Below are positions 28,725 to 37,885 of a stretch of DNA of 64,000 bases, piece by piece. Both the position numbers and the translations under genes were made by a program. The first letter of the stretch is position 1; every line of letters begins with the position of its first letter. Location of the stretch: contig NZ_LFMW01000001.1 of NCBI RefSeq assembly GCF_001050345.1, positions 62,001 through 126,000 on the forward strand, in the 5' to 3' direction. This DNA is from Pseudomonas fildesensis. Lineage in GTDB: Bacteria; Pseudomonadota; Gammaproteobacteria; Pseudomonadales; Pseudomonadaceae. The notes under the pieces are model-generated. The model saw nothing but the letters and a program-made list of their open reading frames with translations. It was not told where the DNA came from and ran no database searches.

Positions 28725-29923
28725 GCCTGTTCAAGTACCGCGCTCTCGACAGCCAGGGCCAGCCGCAAAACGGCACCCTGGAAGCCAAGGACCAGAACGC
28801 CGCCGTCGCCGCGCTGCACAAGCGCGGCTTGCTGGTGTTGCAGATCGATGTGGCGGGTGCCCAGGGGCTGCGCAAGGCCTTCGGCCGTGGCCAGTTGAAT
28901 GGCGCGGCACTGGTCAGCTTCACCCAGCAATTGGCCACGCTACTGGGCGCCGGCCAGCCGCTGGAGCGCTCGCTGGGCATCCTGCTCAAGCAGCCTGGCC
29001 AACCGCAGACCCGCGCGTTGATCGAACGCATCCGCGAACAGGTCAAGGCCGGCCAGCCGTTATCCAAGGCGCTGGAGGAGGAGGGTAGCCAGTTCTCCCC
29101 GCTGTACTTGAGCATGGTCCGCGCCGGCGAGGCGGGCGGCGCCCTGGAAGACACTCTGCGCCAGCTCAGCGATTACCTGGAGCGCAGCCAGTTACTTAAG
29201 GGCGAAGTGATCAACGCGCTGATCTACCCGGCCTTTCTGGTGGTAGGCGTGCTCGGTTCGCTGGCCCTGTTGCTGGCGTACGTGGTGCCGCAGTTCGTGC
29301 CGATCTTCAAGGACCTGGGCGTGCCGATTCCGCTGATTACCGAGGTGATTCTGGGCCTCGGCCAATTCCTCGGTGCCTTCGGCCTGGCGGTGTTGGCCGG
29401 TTTGATCGTCGGTGCATGGGCCCTGGCCGCGCGGCTGCGCGACCCCCAGCGCCGCGAACGCTATGACCGCCGCGTGCTGGGTATACGCGTGATCGGCCCG
29501 CTGCTGCAACGGGTCGAGGCCGCACGCCTGGCCCGCACCCTCGGCACGCTGCTCAGCAACGGCGTGGCGCTGCTGCAAGCGCTGGTCATCGCCCGGCAGG
29601 TCTGCACCAACCGCGCCCTGCAAGCGCAAGTGGCCCAAGCCGCCGAGTCGGTCAAAGGCGGCGGCACCCTGGCCAGCGCCTTCGGCAGCGAGCCGTTGCT
29701 GCCTGATCTGGCGTTGCAAATGATTGAAGTCGGCGAACAGGCCGGCGAACTCGACAGCATGCTGCTCAAGGTCGCCGACGTATTCGACGTCGAAGCCAAA
29801 CGCGGCATCGACCGCCTGCTCGCTGCGCTGGTGCCGTCCCTGACCGTGGTCATGGCGGTGCTGGTGGCGGTGATCATGCTGGCGATCATGCTGCCGCTGA
29901 TGAGCTTGACCAGCAATATATGA
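28721..29923 (+). CDS. gspF: Type II secretion inner-membrane platform protein GspF
   Basis: A 400-residue polytopic protein with two repeated T2SSF domains: SFTQQLATLLGAGQPLERSL in the first and ARLARTLGTLLSNGVALLQAL in the second, and three membrane helices (near 170, 225 and the C-terminal SLTVVMAVLVAVIMLAIMLP). GTG start overlaps the gspE stop (GTGA). It links the ATPase to the pseudopilus base. Confidence 0.93.
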   Translation: MSLFKYRALDSQGQPQNGTLEAKDQNAAVAALHKRGLLVLQIDVAGAQGLRKAFGRGQLNGAALVSFTQQLATLLGAGQPLERSLGILLKQPGQPQTRALIERIREQVKAGQPLSKALEEEGSQFSPLYLSMVRAGEAGGALEDTLRQLSDYLERSQLLKGEVINALIYPAFLVVGVLGSLALLLAYVVPQFVPIFKDLGVPIPLITEVILGLGQFLGAFGLAVLAGLIVGAWALAARLRDPQRRERYDRRVLGIRVIGPLLQRVEAARLARTLGTLLSNGVALLQALVIARQVCTNRALQAQVAQAAESVKGGGTLASAFGSEPLLPDLALQMIEVGEQAGELDSMLLKVADVFDVEAKRGIDRLLAALVPSLTVVMAVLVAVIMLAIMLPLMSLTSNI

Positions 29924-29943
29924 ACCCTTAAGGAAACACGCTG

Positions 29944-30369
29944 ATGCGCCATACCCGATTCAAGCCCGCCCGCCGCCAGGGCGGTTTTACCTTGCTGGAA
30001 ATGCTCGCGGTGATCGTGCTGCTGGGCATCGTCGCGACCATCGTGGTGCGCCAGGTCGGCGGCAATGTCGACAAGGGCAAATACGGCGCGGGCAAGGCCC
30101 AACTGGCCAGCCTGAGCATGAAGATCGAAAGCTATGGCCTGGATGTCGGCTCGCCACCCAAGACCCTGCAACAACTGGTCGACAAGCCGGGCAACAGCGC
30201 CGGTTGGGCCGGGCCGTACGCCAAGCCGTCGGACCTCAAGGACCCGTTCGGCCATGCCTTCGGCTATCGCTTCCCCGGTGAGCACGGCGCCTTCGACCTG
30301 GTTTTCTACGGTCAGGACGGCCAGCCGGGCGGCGAAGGCTACAGCGCCGACCTGGGCAACTGGGAATAA
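29944..30369 (+). CDS. gspG: Major pseudopilin GspG
   Basis: A 141-residue major pseudopilin. The prepilin peptidase site is G14/F15 in GGFTLLEMLAVIVLLGI, with the conserved glutamate at +5 (E19). The C-terminal part has the GspG pattern GPYAKPSDLKDPFGHAFGYR and GYSADLGNWE, where acidic residues form the calcium site. Processing needs a prepilin peptidase (GspO/PilD), which is not encoded in this cluster and is presumably the shared PilD elsewhere. Confidence 0.94.
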   Translation: MRHTRFKPARRQGGFTLLEMLAVIVLLGIVATIVVRQVGGNVDKGKYGAGKAQLASLSMKIESYGLDVGSPPKTLQQLVDKPGNSAGWAGPYAKPSDLKDPFGHAFGYRFPGEHGAFDLVFYGQDGQPGGEGYSADLGNWE

Positions 30370-30378
30370 CCGACGACC

Positions 30379-30810
30379 ATGGCCAACGCCCAACGCGGCT
30401 TTACCTTGCTGGAAATGCTGGTGGTGATCGTCTTGATCAGCATCGCGGCCGGGTTGGTAGGGTTTGGCCTGCAACAAGGCCTGCGCGCCGCCAAAGAGCG
30501 CCAGGCCGTCGGGCAGGTGGTCGAGGCATTGCGCAGCACGCGGGCGCGGGCGATTGTCAGTGGCACCACCGAAAGCACGGTCTTCGATTTGCGCAACCTC
30601 AGCGTGCAGGCGCCGGACCGTCCGAAAAAGCATTGGCCGGCCGAACTGCACGTGACCCTGCACACCGCCGAGCAAGCAGGCTCTGCGGTGGATTTCTACC
30701 CCGATGGCAGTTCCACCGGCGGCCACGTGTTGCTGGCCAACGGCAGTCGGCGTTGGCGCATCGACATCGGCTGGCTGACGGGCAGCGTACAGTCCAAGGC
30801 CTTGCCATGA
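30379..30810 (+). CDS. gspH: Minor pseudopilin GspH
   Basis: A 143-residue type IV pilin-like protein. Cleavage after G7 in RGFTLLEMLVVIVLISI, E12 at +5. The globular domain matches GspH (RSTRARAIVSGTTESTVFDL, then VDFYPDGSSTGGHVLL, the typical fimT/GspH beta region). It is one of the tip/minor pseudopilins. Starts nine bases after the gspG stop and ends in overlap with gspI. Confidence 0.9.
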   Translation: MANAQRGFTLLEMLVVIVLISIAAGLVGFGLQQGLRAAKERQAVGQVVEALRSTRARAIVSGTTESTVFDLRNLSVQAPDRPKKHWPAELHVTLHTAEQAGSAVDFYPDGSSTGGHVLLANGSRRWRIDIGWLTGSVQSKALP

Positions 30811-31175
30811 AGCGCCAATCGGGTTTTACCCTGCTGGAAATGCTCGCCGCGCTGACGCTGATGGCGATCTGTAGCACGGTGCTGCTGGTCGCCTTCGGCC
30901 AGAGCGCGCGCTCGTTGTTGCAGGTGGCTCATAGCGACCGCCTGACCCATGCCGCCTTGAGTGTGATGGATCAGGAGGGCACGGGGCCATTGGCGAGTGG
31001 CACACGCCAGGGCGAGATGGACGGCATCGCCTGGCAACTGCGCATCGCCCAACAGCCCAGTCGTATCGGCCAGGCGCATCTCTTTCGCCTTGATCTCACC
31101 GTCAGCGAAGGCCCGCGCCACGCCAGTTTCAGCACCTTGAAACTGCGCGCTGCGGCCGTCGGGGCCGGCTTGTGA
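30807..31175 (+). CDS. gspI: Minor pseudopilin GspI
   Basis: A 122-residue minor pseudopilin starting at the ATG that overlaps the gspH stop. Cleavage after G6 in SGFTLLEMLAALTLMAI, with E11 at +5. The size and position between H and J identify it as GspI, a core member of the I-J-K tip complex. The frame is open far upstream but the prepilin leader fixes the start. Confidence 0.88.
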   Translation: MKRQSGFTLLEMLAALTLMAICSTVLLVAFGQSARSLLQVAHSDRLTHAALSVMDQEGTGPLASGTRQGEMDGIAWQLRIAQQPSRIGQAHLFRLDLTVSEGPRHASFSTLKLRAAAVGAGL

Positions 31176-31801
31176 AGGCGCGTCAGCAGGGCTTCACCTT
31201 GCTTGAAATCATGATCGTGCTCAGCCTGCTCGGGGTGTTGCTGACCTTGGTCGGCGGGGCGCTGCTGGGCGCCAATCGCGCAGTGCTCAAGGCCCAGCGC
31301 TACACGGTCAGCCTGGATGAAATGCGCGCCGCGCAGCAGTTTTTGCGCTCCGCCATCAGCGAGGCGTTGCCGCTGGATGTGACCGAGGACGACAGCCAGA
31401 CCGATGGTTTTTTCACCGGCGGGCCGCAGCGCATGCAGTTTGTCGCGACCTTGCCCGGTGTGCTCGGCGGCGGTATCCAGCGCTTCACCTTGCAGTTGAC
31501 CGGCCCCGAGGCGCAGCGCGACTTGCAGGTGGCGTTCGCGCGGTTTGAGTCCGCGGCGCAGGTGAGTGTCCCGGCGTCGCGCAGTGAGCCGCAGGTGTTG
31601 TTGAAGGATGTCGAGGATCTGCAATTCAGCTATCGCGGCGTGTCGCCCAAGGGCCAGGCCACCGGTTGGATCAGCCAATGGCCGTGGACCAAACGCCTGC
31701 CTTACGCGGTGCGGATTGACGCGCGGGTGAATGGGCCGGTGCCGTGGGTCACCCAGGTGGTTGCGTTGCGCCTGAATCTGTCCGGCGGGGCGCCCGAATG
31801 A
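31172..31801 (+). CDS. gspJ: Minor pseudopilin GspJ
   Basis: A 209-residue minor pseudopilin with GTG start overlapping the gspI stop. Leader KARQQG is cut before FTLLEIMIVLSLLGVLLT (E12 at +5). The C-terminal half has the GspJ-type strand pattern around VLLKDVEDLQFSYRGV and LPYAVRIDARVNG. It forms the pseudopilus tip with I and K. Confidence 0.9.
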   Translation: MKARQQGFTLLEIMIVLSLLGVLLTLVGGALLGANRAVLKAQRYTVSLDEMRAAQQFLRSAISEALPLDVTEDDSQTDGFFTGGPQRMQFVATLPGVLGGGIQRFTLQLTGPEAQRDLQVAFARFESAAQVSVPASRSEPQVLLKDVEDLQFSYRGVSPKGQATGWISQWPWTKRLPYAVRIDARVNGPVPWVTQVVALRLNLSGGAPE

Positions 31802-32523
31802 TCAAGCATCAACGGGGTGTAGCCCTGCTGCTGGTGCTGTGGGTGCTGGCCTTGCTCAGCTTGTTGCTGGGCGGCCTGGCCGGCTGGGTGCAACTGGAAA
31901 CGCGCCAGGCTGCCTGGCACCGCCAGCACACCCAGGCGGTGCTGGCGGCCGAGGCCGGGGTAGCGCTGGCGATGGCGGCCGTGGCGGACCCGTTGCAGCG
32001 CAAACAGTGGGTTGCCGACGGGCGTGAGATTGCGCTGGTGTTCGACGATGCGCAGTTGCACGTCAGCCTGCACAGCGAGCGCGGCAAGTTGTATTTGAAC
32101 AGCGCCGAGGTGGGCGATTTTGCCCGCCTGGCCCTGGCCTGCGGTGCGACCCAGGCCCAGGCCAATCAGCTCGCCAGAGCCCTGGAAGTGCGCCGCAACC
32201 AGGGCCTGGCGCCGTTTCGGGTGGTGGAAGAAGTGCGCCAACTGCCGGGCATGACCCAGGCGCTGTACAGCGAACTGGTGCCCGAGATCAGCCTGTGGAG
32301 TGGCCTGGATCGGCCCGATCCGGCATTCGCCAGTGCCTTGATGCGCCGCGCGCTGAACCTGCCGCACCAGAGCGCGGTGGGTGCCGATCCCGGCGAAGTG
32401 TTGGTGGTCAGCAGCCGCGCACAACGCCCCGGCGGTTACCACGCCCAGTTGCAAGCCACCGTGTTATTGAGCCCCGCGCAAGGCAGCGCACAACCTTATC
32501 GAGTCCTACGTTGGCAAGAATGA
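31798..32523 (+). CDS. gspK: Minor pseudopilin GspK (short form)
   Basis: A 241-residue GspK starting at an ATG overlapping gspJ. The leader MIKHQRG precedes VALLLVLWVLALLSLLLGG; as usual for GspK the +5 glutamate is missing. The body contains LNSAEVGDFARLAL and the saposin-like helical region FRVVEEVRQLPGMT. At 241 residues it is shorter than the usual 300 or more, so part of the large alpha domain seems reduced. GspK caps the pseudopilus. Confidence 0.88.
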   Translation: MIKHQRGVALLLVLWVLALLSLLLGGLAGWVQLETRQAAWHRQHTQAVLAAEAGVALAMAAVADPLQRKQWVADGREIALVFDDAQLHVSLHSERGKLYLNSAEVGDFARLALACGATQAQANQLARALEVRRNQGLAPFRVVEEVRQLPGMTQALYSELVPEISLWSGLDRPDPAFASALMRRALNLPHQSAVGADPGEVLVVSSRAQRPGGYHAQLQATVLLSPAQGSAQPYRVLRWQE

Positions 32524-33563
32524 ACGAACACCTCTCGGCACAGCTGCAGTTGCTGGCGGAGCCGATCACTCGGCGCTGGCACGGCAGCCTGTTGCAACAG
32601 GGCTGGCGCTTGTGGCTCAAGGAGCTGCGTGGCTGCCTGCCGGCGTGGTTGTCGCTGCAGGACATCCCCGAGCATGTCTATCCGTGGCCGTTGACCGCAC
32701 CCGTAGAAAAAACGCCCGGCGAGGCGCGCCAGGTGCTGTTACTGGCCCCCGCCACGGTGCTGGTGCAAAGCCTGCAATTGCCCCCGGCCGCCGCACGTAA
32801 TCTGTCCACGGTCGTTGGCTACGAACTGGACCGCTTTACCCCGTTCGACGCCGCCCAGCTGTACTTTGTCGCGCGCCAGGAACGCCGCACCCCCACGCAC
32901 TTGCAGGTGACGCTGGTGGCGATCCTGCGTGAGCGCCTGGACCAGATGCTCATTGAATGCGCGGCCCTCGGCTTGCAACCCCATGCAGTGGATGTAGCGG
33001 ATAGCGCAGGCAAACCCATGGGCATCGACTTGCTGCCGGCGCCGTTGCGCCCCCGCCAGCGCCCCCAGGGCAAGGGCCTGCAACGCAGCCTGCCGTGGCT
33101 GTGCGGCGCCTTGCTGATTGCCGCGATGCTGCTGTGGCTCAACGACCGCCAGCGCGTGCTCGATGCCATGCAGCACAGCGTGCGCGAGCAGAAAGCCCAG
33201 GTCGCCGAGATTCAGGCCCTGCGCCAGCAACTGCTCAATACCCGTGGCGCCGCCCAGTACCTGATTCGCCGCAAGGCCGCCCAACCGCCGTTGGCGGCGC
33301 TGCTCAACGAGCTTGCGGCCTGCCTGCCGGCCGACACCTGGCTCGACCAGTTGGAAGTCAATGACGGCGCCGACGTGTCGTTCTCCGGGCAGAGCGCCAA
33401 GGCCAGCGCCTTGATTACCCGGATCAAGGGCTGCCACAGCCTGGAAAACGCCCAGTTCGAAGGGGTGATTCAACCCGATGCGCAAACCGGCAAGGATCAA
33501 TTTTCCTTGCGCGCCCACCTGCACCAGGAGGCCGCCGATGCGCCGACCACTGACACCCCGTGA
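32520..33563 (+). CDS. gspL: Type II secretion protein GspL
   Basis: A 347-residue bitopic inner-membrane protein. Residues 1 to about 185 are the cytoplasmic actin-like/pilM-like domain that holds GspE (LLAPATVLVQSLQLPPAA, YELDRFTPFDAAQLYF); one membrane helix lies near 195-212 (LPWLCGALLIAAMLLWL), and a short periplasmic ferredoxin-like domain follows. ATG overlaps gspK. The 3' end overlaps gspM by 26 bp. Confidence 0.88.
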   Translation: MNEHLSAQLQLLAEPITRRWHGSLLQQGWRLWLKELRGCLPAWLSLQDIPEHVYPWPLTAPVEKTPGEARQVLLLAPATVLVQSLQLPPAAARNLSTVVGYELDRFTPFDAAQLYFVARQERRTPTHLQVTLVAILRERLDQMLIECAALGLQPHAVDVADSAGKPMGIDLLPAPLRPRQRPQGKGLQRSLPWLCGALLIAAMLLWLNDRQRVLDAMQHSVREQKAQVAEIQALRQQLLNTRGAAQYLIRRKAAQPPLAALLNELAACLPADTWLDQLEVNDGADVSFSGQSAKASALITRIKGCHSLENAQFEGVIQPDAQTGKDQFSLRAHLHQEAADAPTTDTP

Positions 33564-34149
33564 ACGCCGTGGCGCTGCCTTGATCGGCTTGGCCCTGGTG
33601 CTCGGCGCCGGTTACTGGCTGTTCATCGACAGCTGGTTCGCCGGCCCCTTGCGCACCATGGGCGAGCAGGCCGAGCAGTTACGTGAACAGCAACAACGCT
33701 ACGCCGGCGTGCTGCGCCAGGGCGACAGCCTGCGCCAACAGCTGGAGCAAGCCCGCCAGGACCCGGCCAGCAGCACCAGCCTGTTGCCCGGCGATGACCC
33801 CAGCGCAGTCGCTGCCGACCTGATGCAACGCATCGCCGACCTGATCAACAGCCGCGCCGGCCTCGGTGGCGGTTGCAGCCTGACCCAGCGCATGCCCATC
33901 ACCCCGGAGCAGGACGACGCCGAGCCGTATCGCCAGGTCAAAGTCAGCCTGACCCTCAACTGCGCCATCGAGCCCTTGACCGCGATCCTGCATGAACTGG
34001 AGTACCAGCGGCCGTTTCTGTTCGTTGATGAGATGAGCATTCGCCGCCCGCCGAACGCACCGGCCAGCGGCGGTGCCGGCCAACTGGTGGTGCACCTGTT
34101 GGTGCGCGGTTACCTGCAACCGGCCGCCGCCCGGCAGGTGCAGCGATGA
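33538..34149 (+). CDS. gspM: Type II secretion protein GspM
   Basis: A 203-residue inner-membrane protein with one N-terminal helix (GAALIGLALVLGAGYWLFI), a coiled-coil-like stretch (EQAEQLREQQQRYAGVLRQG) and a periplasmic ferredoxin-like domain. AGGAGG six bases before the ATG at 33538 settles the start within the end of gspL. It pairs with GspL in the assembly platform. Confidence 0.86.
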   Translation: MRRPLTPRERRGAALIGLALVLGAGYWLFIDSWFAGPLRTMGEQAEQLREQQQRYAGVLRQGDSLRQQLEQARQDPASSTSLLPGDDPSAVAADLMQRIADLINSRAGLGGGCSLTQRMPITPEQDDAEPYRQVKVSLTLNCAIEPLTAILHELEYQRPFLFVDEMSIRRPPNAPASGGAGQLVVHLLVRGYLQPAAARQVQR

Positions 34150-34670
34150 TCCATGCATTGCGTCCCCTGGAATGGCTGTTGCTCGGTGTGGCCGGGCTGT
34201 TGGGCCTGCTGATGGTCGGCATCCTCAGCAGCATCGGCGATGCGCCGCAGTGGTTGCCGGCGTCTGCCGCCGATGTGCGCGCCAATACGGCCGCCAAGGT
34301 GCTGGTGGCGCCGAGCGCGACCCTGGAAAGCCTGGCCGGCACCTGGCAAGCGCCGCTGTTCAGCCCTGATCGCAGCCCCGACCGTGCAGTGGGCCAAGCC
34401 GCCGTCTCCAGCCTGTCGAGCCTGGTGCTGACCGGTATCGTCCTCGACGGCGACCTGCGGGTGGCGCTGCTCAAGCGTGCCGACGGCCCACCGCTCAAAG
34501 TCCATCAGGGCCAGACCTTGCCCAATGGCTGGCGCCTTGCGCACCTCACGCCCCGCGACGCTCGCTTTGTATTGGACGGCCACACGCAAACCCTGAGCCT
34601 GCGCGCCCTGCGTTTGCCGCTGCCGTCCACCACACCCCCGATTACCCTTCCTCACGAGTCCACCCCTTGA
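34146..34670 (+). CDS. gspN: GspN/GspC-type protein (XpsN-like)
   Basis: A 174-residue protein with one N-terminal membrane helix (LLLGVAGLLGLLMVGIL) and a periplasmic homology-region-like domain: the APLFSPDR segment followed by LVLTGIVLDGDLRVALLKR and LPNGWRLAHLTPRDARFVLDG. This is the T2SSC homology domain that contacts the secretin in GspC proteins. The position between M and D, and the lack of a PDZ domain, match XpsN of Xanthomonas, which takes the place of GspC there. ATG overlaps gspM; the stop overlaps the gspD start. Confidence 0.82.
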   Translation: MIHALRPLEWLLLGVAGLLGLLMVGILSSIGDAPQWLPASAADVRANTAAKVLVAPSATLESLAGTWQAPLFSPDRSPDRAVGQAAVSSLSSLVLTGIVLDGDLRVALLKRADGPPLKVHQGQTLPNGWRLAHLTPRDARFVLDGHTQTLSLRALRLPLPSTTPPITLPHESTP

Positions 34671-36889
34671 TCGATACCTTCCCTGGCGCCTTGCGCACCA
34701 CCGTGTTTTGCCTGGCCACCGCCGTTTCCCTCGGTGGCTGCGGGACATTCCCCGAGCATCTCGACCCGGACGAGGCCCTGCTGCATGAGGCGATGCAGGG
34801 CACCGGTTCGCAACGCCCGCCCGTGGACCCGGCCAGCGAACAGACCCCGGTCGACAGCGGCCAACCCCAGGCCAAAACGCCACCGCAACGCCAATTGATT
34901 CGCGGCAACCAGCAGTTCGTGCGCCAACCGGCAGCGGTATCGGCCGCCAAGGAGGAGGGCAGCGGCGACATCGTGTTCAACTTCGCTGACCAGCCGATCG
35001 AAGCGGTGATCAACAGCGTGATGGGCGACTTGCTGCATGAGAACTACAGCATCGCCCAGGGTGTGAAGGGCAATGTCAGCTTTTCCACGTCAAAGCCGGT
35101 GAACAAGCAGCAGGCCTTGTCGATTCTCGAAACCCTACTGTCGTGGACCGACAACGCCATGATCAAGCAGGGCAACCGCTATGTGATCCTGCCGGCCAAC
35201 CAGGCAGTGGCGGGCAAGCTGGTGCCCGAGATGCGGGTGTCGCAACCGTCCAGCGGCTTGTCGGCACGCCTGTTTCCGCTGCGCTATATCTCGGCCACCG
35301 AGATGCAGAAACTGCTCAAGCCGTTCGCCCGCGAGAATGCGTTCTTGCTGGTGGACCCGGCGCGCAATGTGCTGAGCCTGGCCGGCACCCCCGAGGAACT
35401 GGCCAACTACCAGGACACCATCGACACCTTCGATGTGGACTGGCTCAAGGGCATGTCGGTGGGCGTGTTCGGCCTGCAACGCGCCTCGGTGGCCGAGCTG
35501 ATGCCCGAGCTGCAAAAGATGTTCGGCCCCGACAGCGGGATGCCCCTGGCGGGTATGGTGCGGTTCTTGCCCATCGAGCGGACCAATTCGGTGGTGGCGA
35601 TCTCGTCGCAGCCACAGTACCTCAGCGAAGTCGGGGACTGGATCCACACCATCGACGAAGGTGGCGGCAACGAGCCGCAGATGTACGTCTACGACGTGCG
35701 CAACATGAAGGCCACCGACCTCGCCAAATACCTGCGACAGATCTACGGCACGGGCGCGATCAAGGACGATACCCCGGCCAAGGTCGCCCCCGGTTTACGC
35801 ACCGCTACCCTGTCCTCGCCTGGCACCAACAGCACCTCCGGCAGCACGCCGGGCGGCCTGAGCAACAACCTGAATAACAGCCAGCCCGCCACCGAGGATG
35901 AAGACCAGGCGCCCGAAGCCGACCAGGACAACGCCGAGCAGGGCACGACCGAAGACGCCCCGGCCAAAAGCCTCGACGCCGGCACCCGCATCACCGCGCA
36001 AAAAAGCAGTAACCAACTGCTGGTACGTACCCGCCCGGTGCAATGGAAAGAGATCGAATCGGCGATCAAACGCCTCGACAACCCACCGCTGCAAGTGCAG
36101 ATCGAGACGCGCATCCTGGAGGTCAAACTCACGGGTGAACTGGACCTTGGCGTGCAGTGGTATCTGGGGCGCCTGGCGGGTAATTCCACCAGCACCACGG
36201 TGGGCAACACCGCCGGCAGCCAAGGTGCGTTGGGCGGTGGCGGGGCAGGGTTGGGGGCGACGGATTCGTTGTTCTATTCGTTCGTCAGCTCCAACCTGCA
36301 AGTGGCCTTGCATGCCCTCGAGACCAACGGCCGCACCCAGGTGCTGTCGGCGCCGTCGCTGGTGGTGATGAACAACCAGCCGGCGCAGATTCAGGTAGGT
36401 GACAACATTCCTATCAGCCAAACCACGGTCAACACCGGCACCTCCGACACCACGTTGAGCAGTGTTGAATATGTGCAGACCGGGGTGATCCTCGACGTCG
36501 TGCCGCGCATCAATCCGGGTGGTTTGGTGTACATGGATATTCAGCAGCAGGTCAGCGATGCCCAGGACCAGCAGGCGTCCAGCAACGACACCCAGGCCAA
36601 CCCACGTATCTCCACGCGCTCGGTATCGACCCAGGTCGCGGTGCAGAGTGGGCAAACAGTGCTACTGGGCGGGTTGATCAAGCAGGACAACGCGGAGAGT
36701 GTCAGTGCGGTGCCTTATCTTGGGAAGATTCCGGGGTTGCGTTGGTTGTTTGGCAATACCAGCAAGTCCAAGGATCGTACGGAGTTGATCGTGCTCATCA
36801 CTCCAAGAGTCATCACCAGCAGCAGCCAGGCACGGCAGGTGACGGATGATTATCGGCAGCAGATGCAACTGTTGAAGCCGGCTAACTGA
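34667..36889 (+). CDS. gspD: Type II secretion secretin GspD, predicted lipoprotein
   Basis: A 740-residue outer-membrane secretin. The TTG start overlaps the previous stop (TTGA). The signal peptide ends in a lipobox (VSLGGC, Cys25), so the protein is probably lipid-anchored, as in XpsD and HxcQ, which do not need a separate pilotin. Then come an N0 domain (IVFNFADQPIEAVINSVMG), N1-N3 domains separated by an Asn/Ser/Thr/Pro and Asp/Glu-rich linker (about residues 380-435), and the secretin core with VLSAPSLVVMNNQPAQIQVG and the closing QTVLLGGLIKQD. It forms the gated exit pore. Confidence 0.94.
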   Translation: MIDTFPGALRTTVFCLATAVSLGGCGTFPEHLDPDEALLHEAMQGTGSQRPPVDPASEQTPVDSGQPQAKTPPQRQLIRGNQQFVRQPAAVSAAKEEGSGDIVFNFADQPIEAVINSVMGDLLHENYSIAQGVKGNVSFSTSKPVNKQQALSILETLLSWTDNAMIKQGNRYVILPANQAVAGKLVPEMRVSQPSSGLSARLFPLRYISATEMQKLLKPFARENAFLLVDPARNVLSLAGTPEELANYQDTIDTFDVDWLKGMSVGVFGLQRASVAELMPELQKMFGPDSGMPLAGMVRFLPIERTNSVVAISSQPQYLSEVGDWIHTIDEGGGNEPQMYVYDVRNMKATDLAKYLRQIYGTGAIKDDTPAKVAPGLRTATLSSPGTNSTSGSTPGGLSNNLNNSQPATEDEDQAPEADQDNAEQGTTEDAPAKSLDAGTRITAQKSSNQLLVRTRPVQWKEIESAIKRLDNPPLQVQIETRILEVKLTGELDLGVQWYLGRLAGNSTSTTVGNTAGSQGALGGGGAGLGATDSLFYSFVSSNLQVALHALETNGRTQVLSAPSLVVMNNQPAQIQVGDNIPISQTTVNTGTSDTTLSSVEYVQTGVILDVVPRINPGGLVYMDIQQQVSDAQDQQASSNDTQANPRISTRSVSTQVAVQSGQTVLLGGLIKQDNAESVSAVPYLGKIPGLRWLFGNTSKSKDRTELIVLITPRVITSSSQARQVTDDYRQQMQLLKPAN

Positions 36890-36906
36890 AGGAACGCGGG
36901 AAAAAT

Positions 36907-36929
36907 GTGGGAGGGGGCTTGCTCCCGAT
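36907..36929. repeat. REP element copy
   Basis: A short REP-type hairpin beginning GTGGGAGGGGGCTTGCTCCC lies 18 bp after gspD. An inverted copy of the same type is at 62179-62201. It may act as a transcript end for the secretion operon. Confidence 0.75.
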
Positions 36930-36966
36930 GGCGGCCTGACAGCCGACCAGGATGTTGGATCAGACC

Positions 36967-36981
36967 GAGTACATATCCGTT
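36967..36981 (+). repeat. Copy of GAGTACATATCCGTT repeat
   Basis: The 15 bases GAGTACATATCCGTT recur, with small changes, at 47685-47733 and 62050-62064. The element lies only in intergenic DNA and appears truncated here by the adjacent REP pair. Confidence 0.6.
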
Positions 36982-36990
36982 GCTGCGGTT

Positions 36991-37126
36991 TGATCGTTCC
37001 CACGCTCTGCGTGGGAATGCATCCCCTGACGCTCCGCGTCACCTTGCGCAGGACTTGAGCTACGCGCCAACGGCAGGACGCGGAGCGTCCGAGGCGGCAT
37101 TCCCACGCGGAGCGTGGGAACGATCA
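36991..37126. repeat. Large REP pair (GATCGTTCCCACGC type)
   Basis: Arms at 36991-37020 and 37097-37126 are complementary at 29 of 30 positions, the outer 16 bases perfectly. The centre holds smaller GACGC/GCGTC hairpins. The element separates the gspD end from the convergent membrane-protein gene ending at 37145. Confidence 0.9.
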
Positions 37127-37144
37127 GGTGGTGGGGTAGGGGTG

Positions 37145-37885
37145 TTACCACCATTTCCAGCGGCCTTGTTTTTTCAGGGGGGCGGCGATAACGCCATTGC
37201 GTTTATGTCTGATTTCCAGCATCTCTCGGCGCATTTCCCTTTGTCGGTTGCTGTTCAGGCAGAGAAGCCCGGTTAACGGGCTCAGTAAGGTAAGGGTAAA
37301 TAGAAGGTGATCAGGGCTGTAAATGATTGTCGGCACTACGAGCAGTAAATAGCTCATGAACACACCAACCTGAAGCCACACCCACCCTGGATAACCGTGA
37401 AGAACCAGGCTCTGTGCGATGCCGAATATCACACACGCTATGCCACCTGCAATGAAGAATGCGCTATCGGTAAAGTCATCGGATGCGTCAGCGAAATAGG
37501 TGAGATTCATTAGCGTGCCGGCGGTGGCAATCGAAAAACACAAGGCTAAGACTCCGCCAAACAAGGCCACTCTGTGACTCGTCCAAAGTGGGTGAGGATC
37601 TACGATGTAAAAGTGCTCTCGGCGGTTATTCATTTGCGGGTCCCATACTTCGTTTACTGTTCGATAAGCGCCTGCTGCGCACTGGAACAGACCCGCTACT
37701 GCTGCGGCTGTGCCAATGAATGAGATGACAACGCTTGTGCCAGCAGTAAAAGGCATCAAGGCGATCCCGCTGTAAATAACATGCCAACTCAACAGCGCTC
37801 CCGCGCGCGTTACCCCCGCAGTCAGTGCCTCCCTCATCAATTCCGACTCCCGCGGCTCATGCTCCAACATCCGCGTGAACTCCAC
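37145..37885 (-). CDS. Multi-pass membrane protein, downstream part of a frameshifted gene
   Basis: A 246-codon frame (GTG at 37883-37885) with about six hydrophobic segments: a pair near residues 35-70 ([30 protein letters not shown]), a pair near 105-165 and a pair near 170-220, and a basic C-terminus. No family is recognised. Its first residues ([16 protein letters not shown]) seem to continue the protein of the overlapping upstream frame at 37837-38130: one additional C in the run at about 37899-37901 would join both into a protein of about 328 residues. It faces away from hcp1, and in pseudomonads such neighbours are often Hcp-linked, so a secretion-associated role is possible. Confidence 0.6.
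   Translation of the reverse strand: MEFTRMLEHEPRESELMREALTAGVTRAGALLSWHVIYSGIALMPFTAGTSVVISFIGTAAAVAGLFQCAAGAYRTVNEVWDPQMNNRREHFYIVDPHPLWTSHRVALFGGVLALCFSIATAGTLMNLTYFADASDDFTDSAFFIAGGIACVIFGIAQSLVLHGYPGWVWLQVGVFMSYLLLVVPTIIYSPDHLLFTLTLLSPLTGLLCLNSNRQREMRREMLEIRHKRNGVIAAPLKKQGRWKWW

Noticed and set aside
36991..37126. CRISPR-like repeat array
   Set aside because: The repeats are inverted arms of a REP pair, not regularly spaced direct repeats, and no cas genes are present.
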